Of a stretch of 64,000 nucleotides of DNA, positions 11,813-33,000 are shown in pieces. A program made the translations under genes and the position numbers. The first letter of the stretch is position 1. Each line of letters starts with the position of its first letter. This stretch comes from Gordionus sp. m RMFG-2023. Its lineage: Eukaryota > Nematomorpha > Gordioida > Chordodea > Parachordodidae. Where the stretch lies: assembly GCF_954871325.1 (NCBI RefSeq), contig NC_088776.1:8315985-8379984 (forward strand). The letters run 5' to 3'. The notes under the pieces are model-generated. The model ran no database searches. It was not told the DNA's origin and saw nothing but the letters and a program-made list of their open reading frames with translations.

Positions 11813-13982
11813 TGTATGAATAGTGTTAAATCCTCGTTTATATTTTATTTAATCATAATTACATTTTATTTTAATCATAATTACATTTTATTTTATTATA
11901 AATTATATTTTATTTTTAATCATAATTTACATTTTATTTTCAATGATAATTTACATTTTATTTTCAATGATAAATTACATTTTTTATCACTTTCAACAAA
12001 AACAACTTCTCTTTAGATATCAAACAATAAAAAAATAACTAATTGTGTGAAATAGAAATTGATATTAAAAAAAATGTAAAGTTAAAATGATATAAAAAAA
12101 TGTTAATATAAAATTTTCACCGATTAAATTTAAATACAAGGTGAATAAAAAAAAATGTCACATTAAAATGATATATAAAAAAATGTTAATATAAAATTTT
12201 GACCGAAAGGCATAATCTCAATCAGGGGCGTCGCTAACCTTTACAATCTCAGGTTTTATATTAATATATTATACTTTTTAAAATTAGTTAACTCTGAACA
12301 ATTATTCTGATTTTCATATTATGTCATTTATTATATTATGCATACAAAATAAACTGGTATATAAAAAACCACATAATGCAATAATATTATTCTTAGCAAC
12401 TTACATTGACAAAAGGTTATCAAACTAGTATAACTCTCTGTTACCATTTTAGATAATGTTTTATACAATAAGCTTATAAGGAAAAATTTTATAGGCCTCT
12501 ACCAAATCAACAATTTTTGAAGAAAAGAGTATAAACGACCAATCCAAATCATAAAACTATATAGTGGTTAGAGCTTCCTTTTAGATGACATAATGGAAGC
12601 TAGATAAGTAATCGAGAAAATTATCGTGAGATATTAAATTTCTAAAAGATTATCTCCCATTTTAAATGATATATAAACGACTATACAATTGACCATTTTG
12701 TTTATCTAAAATATGAAATCATATTCTCTCAGCCGTTGTTGTAATAATCTTAAATTACATAGCAACACAAATAATATACACTGGTTAATTTGCAGTAATA
12801 GCCATGACACTCACGATTAAACTTATATCAGAATTTATTATGATGGATAAATTGATAAAATAAAAACACTAAAAATTTTGAAAGAAATAATTATGCAAAT
12901 ATATTGCAGCCTGGAGTTATTTACACACAGCAATGCCATATTAGAAATGAAACATTTTCTAACTATAAAATAAGGACCAGAATGATATAATGAAACAACT
13001 AAGATTTTATATATTGTCGATATTATATCTTATAATAAAAGTAGTTTGTAATAATATCAAAAATATACTTGTATTAAAAATTTAATTCAAACCTGTTTTT
13101 CGAAAAACAAAAAATAGAAAAGAGTAGAAAAGATATCAAATTTAATACATCTATTGCTAGATGAATAATAAAATGTCTAATTTTAAAATTATTTATAAAG
13201 AATAGATGGCGTTAAATACTTGAATGCATATTGTTACTATATTTATTATCAAAACCATTTATTAGTAAAATTTATTATAATATTAACTGTAATATATTAT
13301 ATAGTTGTCAAATACCTCTATAAAAGTGGCATTTTATCTAATATTTTATAACCAACTGTATATAATATAGGATTTAAACTATATCTCTATTTATTTACTT
13401 TTATAAAGTAATCTCTTATACTTATTTGGATCTTGAAAATATTTTTAGGAATAGGTATGATAATTAAATTTAAAAATAAATATACCGTTGATCAGTCATT
13501 TTAAACTCGGCTAATTACAATATTAAATTTGTTAATTATGAAATAATATATGATTATATTTATTTAATTAGGGTTATATAATAATTTAAATAATAAAAGT
13601 CAATTAAACTTAAACTGTTAAAGCTAAATTAATATTTAGTGAGTTATTGATATTATATTTATAATACAGAATTTGATTGCAAGCTGACATAGTGAAAATA
13701 TAATTTATATGTATTAATCTAATCTAATAATTAAAATAGTATTCATTTAATAAAAATTTAAATAGTCTTATTAATTTCTAAATAATAACAAATCTATATA
13801 TTACTTAATGGAATTATAAAAGAAATCTTTTAGGTAGCTATCATAAAATTCATTTTTAGTTCAAGGGGATATTAAGGAGCCATTAAAAAAAAAATTTTTG
13901 CTTCAGGGGGCTCTTCAAATTAGGGGGCTCGAGCCCCTGCGCCCTCCCCCCTAGTGACGCCACTGATCTCAATTATTCAACA
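11813..13982 (-). repeat. 5' LTR of the second LTR fossil, split by a hAT-like element
   Basis: Starts tgtatgaatagtg. The last bases, tattcaaca at 13974-13982, lie beyond the 1.74-kb insertion at 12223-13965. Without the insertion it is about 0.42 kb, longer than its partner because of additional internal repeat units. Confidence 0.83.
12223..13965. mobile_element. hAT-like non-autonomous element with caggggcg ends
   Basis: A 1.74-kb element starting caggggcgtcgcta and ending tagtgacgccactg, an imperfect inverted terminal repeat, with a perfect 8-bp duplication atctcaat (12215-12222 and 13966-13973). The interior is about 80% AT with no transposase motif. It inserted into the 5' LTR of the second LTR fossil. 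A fragment of a relative lies at 2767-2840. Confidence 0.88.
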
Positions 13983-13987
13983 GTAAC

Positions 13988-14824
13988 AATGAAATATAAT
14001 AATTTAAAGCATTTGATAAAGATCAATTTTTCAAATATAATATCATTTAATCTGCTTTTGTTTGGTTTATTAATAAAATTAGCCAAAGAAAAAGTTGCTT
14101 TACGTTACATAAGGCAACGCTATTCGTAACTTTTGATAACCCTGCTTTCCATATTAAGGAAAATAAAAATATAAATATTGCTCTGCTTTATCTGAGCCAT
14201 TGATTATGCCCAAAATTTCAAAAGAGCAACCTGAGGTTATAACTATAAGTAATAAGGCTGTTTCACTTTAATTTACGAATTCTTTATTCAGAATAATCAA
14301 AAGAATTATCTATATTATCTAAAATACATATTATATATACTATTATATTAAATTATTATATAATTTATTTTAGACAACTTCTTTTATTATTATTATAATT
14401 GTATATATCGATTAAAATGGATTATTTAAACAAACATAAATTAATAATAAAAGTATATATATATATATAAATTACATGAAAAATAACTGATTAAAGCAAA
14501 CTTAAATAAATAGGTCATATACAATTACGACAGTAGGATGTTAAGTTCAATTTTTTAAGCTTCTTTAAAAAATCAATATTTAAATGAGGAAAAGGTGATG
14601 ATAGAGACTAAAAAATTTGAAAGAATTACTAAAGATAATCCCTATCCTTTTTATACACTTTCCATTGCAATTTCCATTACATGAGGAAAATATAAATTCG
14701 ATATAAAATGGTATTTTTCTAGAGGATAATATTATTTTCCAAAATATTATTATACTTTTTTTTTTAAAAAAAAGCTTACACGTTTCGTTACATACACAAA
14801 ATATATGTAATATAAAATTTCATT
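13988..14824 (+). promoter_or_regulatory. Upstream region of SEC61A
   Basis: AT-rich, no coding sequence. It must hold the promoter and 5' UTR unless further upstream exons exist. A T11A9 palindromic run lies at about 14754-14774 immediately before ag, which could be the acceptor of a 5' UTR intron. No TATA box or initiator could be chosen with confidence. Confidence 0.35.
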
Positions 14825-22871
<8,047 letters not shown>

Positions 22872-24085
22872 ATCCGATAAACGAATGCAATAATCTTATT
22901 TTCTTTCACCACTCAACATGTAAAATATCATTTTTATGATGTTCTAAACGGATATTATGTTTTATTCCCCCCTATACACGCAAAAATAATATTTAAACCA
23001 TTTTTGTAAATGTGTATGTTAAATGCAGAGCCCAGATCATTTCATGATTATATTTAACACAATTTTTCAGCCTTTTATGGCGGCTTATCAACTCATCCCT
23101 TTAATCAGCCATTAATATACTTTTTTTAGAATTATTTTAATTTTTATATTTCTAAAATACATAAATCCATATAAAAAAAATTACGCAGTTTTATGAATGA
23201 ACTATATGTTTGATTGATTTATTATTTCTTTATTATAGGTTATAATCGGCTATTATCAGCCATATATTTTAATATTTCGTAGTCTTTGATTAATAATAAA
23301 GTAGCTTTTTATAGCCCCTAATTTGATATCTATTTTTAACATCTCTATCTGATGTATAGTGTGTTTTCTAATGATTATGCTATATAAAAATTAGTCGTCT
23401 TATCTGATATCTCAAATTTTTTTTGGTGTAATACTTTCGTAGCTTACGAGTATATAATATATCGACAATTATATTTTCATGTAGATTAAATTTTTAGATT
23501 ATTTCTCATGTAACCTACTACGATATTGATAATTCCATTAATAATAATAATTATTTTTTTTTAAATTATATAAATATAATTAACAAAACTGTAAACAAAC
23601 GTCTATTTAAATAAATTATGATAATTCGTAAAATTTGATATCACGATATCAATTATTAATCAAAATTGATAGTAGATCTTAAGTCCTTGAGTTGCAACTA
23701 ACAGCTTTGAGATTACAAATAAATAGTTTTTAATTTGAGAAGATTGAAAGTTTTAAACTAAGTCAAAAGGAATGCTGTTTAAATTATATAGCTTTTTTTT
23801 AAAAAAAAATTAAGAAAAAAGGATCATTAGATTATTATTTCCATTTTAAAAGATAACAATAATTGGCAATTACATCATTTTTTATTATTATACTAAAATT
23901 GTTTATAATAGGATAAAGCTAAAAAAAATGAGTTCACAATAATTTAACTTCATTTTATGCTAATATTTAAAAAGTATATAATTTTTTTGTTACATGTTTT
24001 TTTTCTTTAAATTAAAACATTTTTAAAAAAAAATTAATAGCTAGGTTGACGAATAAAAATATTATTGAAATTTAATAGCGAAATA
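22872..24085. other. Convergent 3' intergenic region of SEC61A and ST7
   Basis: 1.2 kb between the SEC61A stop (plus) and the ST7 stop (minus). It should contain both 3' UTRs and polyadenylation sites; several AATAAA-like signals occur on both strands, too many in such AT-rich DNA to assign. A T9A9 run lies near 23790. Confidence 0.6.
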
Positions 24086-27000
24086 TCAAATCCTGGACAG
24101 GTGATGAATAATGTTAGACGGCAAAATAACCTGAACCTTTTCCAGCACGTAGGTACAAGGGACCGATATAACGTTAACAAACTAATATATTTATTTTTCC
24201 CCAAAAAATTTTATGCCAATGAATATTAATTAATAAAAGAAGTAAAATATGAATAATTATTTTATTTAGCGAAATCTTAATCATTTTCTAAATCAAAATT
24301 CCTAATTTTGTTTACATTTAGAGAAAATAAATTTTAATCCATTTTATTAACACAATTTATCTCAAAAAGAGTATTAAACCAGAGAACATTGCATGCAAAA
24401 AAATACGGAAACCCCCCTAACCCATAGCATCTTCGAGAAAAAAGAATTTTTATTATTAATACCATTTTATAATACAAATTCGTCCAATATTCAAACAAAA
24501 AAAATTTAAATTATCATTTTTGATAACATTATTTTTATACCATTTTAGCGAACGAGCCCATGTATTCCGGGTATTGATGCGTAAGTAAAGCTAAAAGTGC
24601 AGTGAAAGAACATAAACCAGCAGTGAACAAAATGAAAAATGGCAATTCTTTTTTGGGGTACACTGATACCTCGTGAAATGCTTAATTTAAGATGCAAAAA
24701 AAATACATAAAAAAATTTCGAACTTGAAAATGCAAAGTGATTTTTTCGTGATCCGAGTCCAAATTTCAAAAAATTTTGTGTCCGAGCCTGACCTAAGCCT
24801 AAATTATTTTTTCCAGCTCCTGAGCCCAACTAAAAAAAAAAGGAATTTAGATTTTGTGTAGGCTAAATGTAGAATATAATATGTATTTTATTTAACCTGA
24901 TAGAATATGATGCTGATAATAAGTGATGGAATTAATTTACCAGGAACAGATAAAGAATTGGGATATGGAATGTTGGGAGCATGAGTGGGAGAAGTGGTCG
25001 ATGCACTACATATAATGCATACAAGAGACAGATGTTAAGGTAATGGCGCATGAATGATTGGCAGGACAAGTGAAAAGTATAAATTTTTCTAAGTAATGAT
25101 GGTAAGGCTGGCGTTGGTGTATTGGTTGCAGAGAAATGGGTGTAATCGAAGTATGAAGTTAGATAACCAGATAATAATTATAAAGATGATTTTTGGTAGC
25201 TATGCAATATTATTTCGCCATATGTTCCTCAGTTTGGAAGAAGAGAAAGATACATTTTGGGAAAGTATTAGAGGTGACATCGAGACTAGCAAATGAAGAG
25301 GGGATTATCCTGGTTGGTGATCTGAATGGACATGTGTGAGCGAGTAGTGATGGTTATGAGGGAGTATGGAGGATTTAGTAACGGCATGAGAAATCTGGAA
25401 GGGGAGAGAACTTTAGTGATGCTATGGGTATGATTGTAATACAATGTTTAAGAAAGCATCAGAAGCTGGTGACTTACAAGATGGGTAGTGCTAAAAGTGT
25501 GGTAAATTATTTGTGTGTGAAAGTGATACCGGGGGAGAGGAATGTATTGATCAGCACCGACTAGTTATAGTAGATCTCACTTTTAAAGGCGAGAGGATCA
25601 TTAAAAGAAAGTTTGTGCCAAGGCTGAAGGTTTGGAAATTAAAGGAGGAGAGTGCTGGACGTCAATTCAATATGACATTGACGATAAAAGAGGTGGAAGT
25701 GGCACAAGCATCTAGGGTAAATGACAAATGGGAAGCCATTAAGAAAACCTGGGTGAGGATAACTAAATAGGTATGTGGATAGACAAAAGGGCCGCCTAGA
25801 CATAAGGAGACGGTAGAATCCGAAAGTAGCGAAATCTGTGGACAAGAAACGGAGGTGCTTTAAAGAATGGTATAATAGTAAAGAAAATAGTGATAACAAT
25901 ATTTACAAGGTGGTGAAAAAGGAATATCAAGAAATTAATAGCGAAAGCGCAAAAAGAACAAAGGCAGGAGTTTGCTAATGAAGTGGAATGCAGGGAAGGA
26001 ATGGGAAATGTGGTCCGGATGTCAAAAAAGAGGCAGGATATGGTAGGTGATAAATGTTTGAAAAAATGGTAATTGATATTTGTGGTATTAAGAAAACCTA
26101 GAAGATCTACATGTAAGGACTTTGGAAAGAGGAGAATGAATGGGATAATGATGTTATGTGCAAAGGTAGAAGGTCCGGGTGTAAATTTGACAATGACGAA
26201 ATTAAGAGAGCATTAAAAAAGATGCGGGTTTAACGATAGTGGTATCAGAAATGTTTAAAGGTTCTGATGACTTAGGGATTAAATGAATTTAGCCAATCTA
26301 ATTGTCACTAAAGTAACTATTCCCGAGGATTGGCGAAGAAGTATAATTATTCCAATATACAGGGGAAAGGTGATCCTTTGGATTGTAGTCTTATAAAGCT
26401 ATTAAATTCTTGGAACTTGCAATGAAAGTATTTGAAACGGTGTAAGAGAAGCGGATAAAAGAACAAACGAAAATTGATGAAATGCAGTTTGGTTTTACAC
26501 CGGAGTAATAAAGTTTTAACTAGTCACCACAATAACCAGAAATTGTTAATGTGTTAGATGAAAAATGACACATGATTCTGATTGTCATTTCGATCAAACA
26601 AAAAGATTATTGAGGATATATCTATAATATTTAATTTTGGCATCAGATCAGGATGCCTCTTACAGCTAAAGATCAAAAAGTATTCTATGTCTGAGCTGGC
26701 TCTAGTCGGGCTTCGGACAGTCCTTGCAGGGTTCTAACTAATCATAACCTTATAATATGTAACATTTATATTAGGCAAAATCTAGAAAACAGATTCGAGT
26801 GAAAATTATGATTGATCATCAAACATGATTTCTATTATTAAACAAAATAAATTAGCTCCATTATAAGACAAATTTTGGGGTCTAAAACGATATCTTAATT
26901 CCTAGTTAAAATTATTTATTTCAATAAAAGGTTAATTTAAATATCTATCGCCCAATTGAAATTTCGAAATATAAAGCTTGATCAATTAATGCATAATTCA

Positions 27001-30000
27001 TACATAAAAAAAATTAAAATTTACGAGGCAATAGCTCCTTGTCAGCGGATTCGGTACACTGAGGATAAGGGTAAAATAGATATCCCTTTTCGAGAGGATA
27101 GGGTATAAGCCGAAAAGCTTAATTTAACAAAATAATACATTTTAAATCCCTTATAATTAACAATGTGTATTAATATAAAACCTTTATATCTCCTAATTCA
27201 ATATTAATAGTTAAAAGAGACTAATTATGTTGCAAATTATCAATAAAAATATTTGTAAAAAAATATTAATCAAAAAAAAGAAAGAAGTCTAAACAATTAG
27301 ACATACATATCCAATATTTCATTCATTCTTCTTTCTTTTACAAAGCTAATTTAGAGATATCTAATCGATTTATCAATAAAAAAGTTTAACTTCCTTCCCA
27401 GGTGCAATGAAGTAAGTTGAGAGCTCCATCTATCCGTTTCCAGTGGTTAATGTGAAAAAAGGAATAAGCTAAAGCCTCACTATCTCCTCTTTTAAGTATA
27501 TGTTCGGGCGGCAAAACCAAACTTTTCATCTCTAGCAAATACTTTTTTTTAAAATAATATTTATAACTTTTTATTATTCCATTAAAACATATAAATTTGT
27601 ATGAAAACTAAACAAGAAAATACATGTACAGGGTTGGTAAAATTTTGATTTTAAGAAATTTAAAAACAAATTTTATGATTATAGGCCCCGAAAGAAAATA
27701 ACCTAGAAAAAAAGTTATCAAATAAACACAATTTCATTTCATTGCAATATCCGTTTTCCTTATAAATTATTGTTGAACGATATTGAATTGACTAACTATA
27801 TTTCATCATCAGAGACCTGCAAAGATATTAATTTCACGACCCGGCCTAGGTTTCTTAAAAAAATCGACTATGGTTTGTTTTTTACGAAATAATTTAATAT
27901 CTAATAACTCAAAAATATCGACTATGGTTTGTTTTTTACGAAATAATTTAATATCTAATAACTCAAAAATATCTTAATTTATTCTAAAATAAAGATCATT
28001 TCGCCTTTGTTCGTTTTGGCGAAACGTATTTTTGTAATGTGCTATGTTTTGATTGACTAAAAATAAAAATTATGATTAATCTCTTAATTAATAACTATTT
28101 AATTTATCTAATATAGTAGAGAAGCACTTATTAAAGCATTCGTGACCAGAACCTTTTCGTCCAGAATGATGTTATGCCTATACCTATCTTTATAATATTT
28201 TTTAATTAAAATTTCCGATTTAAAAAAAAAAATTTTTTATATTTTCTTTTTTAAATTTATAGCTAATTTTTACATTTACATGGAAAATTTTTTTTATTTA
28301 GAAATTTATTTCACAAATTTTTATATTTGAAACACATTGTGTGTTTTTGAAAATTGAGAGAAAGAAAGAAAAAAATTAACTTTTTTGATATATTCGATAT
28401 TTTTTCTTCATTTTTTTTGTAAAAAAATGATCTTATAAAAATCAAAAAAATTATGGTAGTATTTTGAATAAAAAAATATCGTTATATCATAGATTGAAGT
28501 TGTTATAAGCAAAAACTGAATTATTGACGAAAGGGAGTTCTTGTACGAATGTTTTAAGAAAGTGGTTATTTGGTCCATACAATTTTGGGAAATTGGTTAT
28601 GATTTCTAAATTTGACGCGGCACGAGGGTTTCCTTATCAAACCCTGGTTTTAAGTCAGATTTACAAGTTTCCGGTCCAAGCAGATCTCCACTAACAAGTC
28701 TATAACGTGGTTTAATTAAATGAACCCATATCGTCCATTCAATTTTATGAATCGTTGAGGACCTTTCTCGGTAGATGGAATATAGTGTCAATTTCCTAAG
28801 GTATTATCTGTTTTGTGATAATCTGGACTACATGGCAGAAAATTTGATGGAGACAAACCCCTCCAAAATCTACCCATACCCACACCTAAAAAAAATCCCG
28901 CGTCCTTCGGCCGCGAAATTTACAGATCTACGATGGTATAGTGATTTTATTTAAAAAATCTTATAATAAGCCACCATTTATAACCTTACAACATAATTCT
29001 ATTTACAATCTTTCAAGCCTATTTAGGGAAAAAAATTTTAAAAATTTGTAGGTGATAATCAACTTATATTTAAATGCAATCTTTTCATAATTTGGTTGAT
29101 ATTCACTTTATTTTCATAAAATATATATAAGTGAAACAATTAATAATTCTATAAAAAAGATCTAAAATATTGTAAAAAATATAAGACGAATAAATGTAAA
29201 GAGGTATATTTAGATTGATTCCACATATCTACATTACCTTTTAATTAATTAAAAACATGTATTGTAAATAGAGCTATTATATAAAATCTTAGAATAAAAT
29301 GAATTATAGTATATTTTGCATTGAAATTATAAAATGTTAAATTAAATTTACATATTTTAAAAGCGTATATATTCGCTGTGAAAAAGATACATTACTTATT
29401 TTATTAATAATCTGGATAACTTTATAGATGTTAATGCAAATTGTGTTATAATATCATCAATTGTAAATTTTTCAAAAACATCAATTTCGCTGGATATTAA
29501 CATTAAATTTTCTAAAAATGGGTCCGAAATTTTATTCCGCATTCGAGTTTTGTTAATCTTTATTTTACTCATGGCTCTTTCGGCTGAACAGGAAGTTGTA
29601 GGAAGGGTTAATAAATATTTATAAAATAAATTTAAATTAGAATAAGAATTTAATTGATTTAAAAGTCGGTATGGTAATATAAAAGAATATTTTATCCATT
29701 TTTTTTATTTTGGTCATGATTTCGCTGTTGATATTTTCTTCGGTAGTTTGAACGTTTGCAATACCTTTAATTATATACAATTACAAATAAAATATCAATA
29801 AATTACTTTCATCGATATATAACGCGTCATTCTTTTTAACTTTCAAAAGATCTTCGAAAAAAATGATTGATTGAGACTCCAAATATAAAGAGCGAAAATC
29901 ATTATATTCATCAACAATGTTTTGGACATCCAATTGATAAGTATGACAAATTTCGGATATTTGCCATCCTTCTATTTTTTCATTATCCATAATTCCAGCG

Positions 30001-33000
30001 GGAGTAAAAATGGATATTTGTGATAAAAAATTTAAACAATCATAATTAAATCGATCATTTACGTTGTTAAATATTGCATTTAGCACAGGGAAAAATATTT
30101 CCATTCTATATCTATAACAATAAATAATAATTTAAAATTTTTTAATTTATTCAACTTGTTGTTTTTTTGTTCAACATAATTATTGAATTCTGTTTGATCC
30201 AATTTGAATATTGATTTCATATTATACAAATCAGTTATTACATTATTCTTTTTCAAAAAACTATTAGATAAGGAATGGATTTTAAAAATATATTGTCTCC
30301 ATTAGCTATATTTTAAAATTATTTATAGAAATAGTAACTAATATTAACCTTTTAGTCTTTGTAATTTATTGTATATTGTATTAATTTGGTTACCATAGCC
30401 AAATCATAACCAACTACCTGCATTTCAATACAAGCCTCATGTGTACATTTCAATATTTCTTTAAAAATTAATAGACTTAATATAAAATTTTCATCCTTAA
30501 TTCTTGATAATAATCCATCGGCAATGGAAGAGGTGCTTGGGTCATTTGAATCTTTTAATTCAACTAATGATGCTAAAATATGTTCATAAACATCTAAAAA
30601 AATTTCTACAGATTTGGAAGATGATACCAATTTCTGAAAATATATACGTTTCATTAAAAATATTTTATTTACCTTGTTGTGTTTTTAATTCTTTTAAGAG
30701 ATTTCTTGGACTTTCTCATTTGATATTTAACAAACACACCTTGACGTCTAACTCCATTCATAAAATTATATAACTCATCTAATATTCCCATTGCCTTTTC
30801 CATTTCAATTTTGCATCCACAAACATGAGCAACTACTAAATTTAGCAGATGCAACCTACAAATCTGTAGAAATCTTTTTAGATGTTTATGAACATATTTT
30901 AGCATCATTAGTTGAATTAAAAGATTCTAATGACCCAAGCACCTCTTCCATTGCCGATGGATTATTATCAAGAATTAAGGATGAAAATTTTATATTAAGT
31001 CTATTTATTTTAAAAGATATATTGAAATGTACACATGAGGCTTGTATTGAAATGCAGGCAGTTGGTAATGATTTGGCAATGGTAACCAAATTTATACAAT
31101 ATACAAAAAATAAATTACAAAGACTAAAAGGTTAATATTAGTTACTATTTCTATAAATAATTTTAAAATATAGCTAATGGAGACAATATATTTTTAAAAT
31201 TACATTCCTTATCTAATAGTTTTTTGAAAAAGAATAATGTAATAACTGATTTGTATAATATGAAATCAATATTCAAATTGGATCAAACAGAATTCAATAA
31301 TTATGTTGAACAAAAAAACAACAAGTTGAATAAATTAAAAAATTTTAAATTATTATTTATTGTTATAGATATAGAATGGAAATATTTTTCCCTGTGCTAA
31401 ATGCAATAATTAACAACGTAAATGATCGATTTAATTATGATTGTTTAAATTTTTTATCACAAATATCCATTTTTACTCCCGCTGGAATTATGGATAATGA
31501 AAAAATAGAAGGATGGCAAATATCCGAAATTTGTCATACTTATCAATTGGATGTCCAAAACATTGTTGATGAATATAATGATTTTCGCTCTTTATATTTG
31601 GAGTCTCAATCAATCATTTTTTTCGAAGATCTTTTAAAAGTTAAAAAGAATGACGCGTTATATATCGATGAAAGTAATTTATTGATATTTTATTTGTAAT
31701 TGTATATAATTAAAGGTATTGCAAACGTTCAAACTACCGAAGAAAATATCAACAGCGAAATCATGACCAAAATTAAAAAAATGGATAAAATATTCTTTTA
31801 TATTACCATACCGACTTTTAAATCAATTAAATTCTTATTCTAATTTAAATTTATTTTATAAATATTTATTAACCCTTCCTACAACTTCCTGTTCAGCCGA
31901 AAGAGCCATGAGTAAAATAAAGATTAACAAAACTCGAATGCGGAATAAAATTTCGGACCCATTTTTAGAAAATTTAATGTTAATATCCAGCGAAATTGAT
32001 GTTTTTGAAAAATTTACAATTGATGATATTATAACACAATTTGCATTAACATCTATAAAGTTATCCAGATTATTAATAAAATAAGTAATGTATCTTTTTC
32101 ACAGCGAATATATACGCTTTTAAAATATGTAAATTTAATTTAACATTTTATAATTTCAATGCAAAATATACTATAATTCATTTTATTCTAATATTTTATA
32201 TAATAGCTCTATTTACAATACATGTTTTTAATTAATTAAAAGGTAATATAGATATGTAGAATCAAGCTAAATATACCTCTTTAAATTTATTCGTCTTATA
32301 TTTTTTACAATATTTTAGATCTTTTTTATAGAAATATTAATATGTTTCACTTATATATATTTTATGGAAACAAAGTGAATATCTACCAAATTATGAAAAG
32401 ATTGCATTTAAATATAAGTTGATTATCACCTACAAATTTTTAAAAAAAATTTTCCCTAAATAGGCTGAAAGATTGTAAATAGAATTATGTTGTAAGGTTA
32501 TAAATAGTGGCTTATTATAAGATTTTTTAAATAAAATCACTATACCATCGTCGTAGGTCTGTAAATTTCGCGGCCGAAGGCCGCGGGATAGTTTTTAGGT
32601 GGGTATGGGTAGATTTTGGAGGGGTTTGCCTCCACCAAATTTTCTGCCATGTAGACGCTGATCTGGAGTGACTCGTTTAACAAGCCTAATATATAAGATA
32701 TTCTAACACTCATATCCGGTCAACCCGTCATAAAATGACAAGGTTTTTTTATAAGAAATGTTTGATACAAACATATTTGTAAAACAAAAACAAATAATTT
32801 TTTTTTACAAAATATCCCAATAATGATAAAATGCAGTATACAGCCTTGAGTGAAATATTAGATACTACTATTTATTACTATCACTGATGCGGTTCAAATA
32901 TATATTTTTTTTTTCCAAATAAAAATTGCACTAGTTTGTTGTAATAAAATTTTAATATCAAGCCAGACTTGTGATTCATTCATTCGTAATAGTGAACTGC

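Larger units (their letters stand above)
9354..13982 (-). mobile_element. Second LTR retrotransposon fossil, Ty3/gypsy-like, shortened
   Basis: Two long direct repeats with tg...ca ends (9354-9702 and 11813-13982, the second containing a later hAT insertion) are flanked by a perfect 5-bp duplication gtaac (9349-9353 and 13983-13987). The interior, read on the minus strand, holds gag-like and protease-like sequence and the very start of a pol-like region, and no reverse transcriptase or integrase was found. It is broken and internally shortened, and appears older than the fossil at 4489-8918 because its LTRs differ more, including in copy number of an internal AT repeat. Confidence 0.85.
28836..32646. 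mobile_element. Inverted-duplicated hAT transposon (palindrome) in ST7 intron 12
   Basis: Two head-to-head copies of the 3' part of one hAT element. Outer ends read cagaaaatttgatgg and ccaccaaattttctg. Each arm has the GC-rich hairpin ccttcggccgcg about 75 bp inside. The left copy is coded on the minus strand, the right on the plus. The 8-mers outside the ends are ctacatgg and ccatgtag, inverted relative to each other instead of direct, so this is not two independent insertions. The arms differ by scattered substitutions, so the structure is not simply a mirrored assembly error. Confidence 0.9.

Noticed and set aside
25639-25899. 86-codon frame on the minus strand
   Set aside because: Antisense shadow of the LINE endonuclease region.
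28606-28791. 61-codon frame on the minus strand, fairly protein-like in composition
   Set aside because: No family recognised, no splice sites linking it to ST7 exons 12 and 13 in phase; ST7 is already continuous without it.
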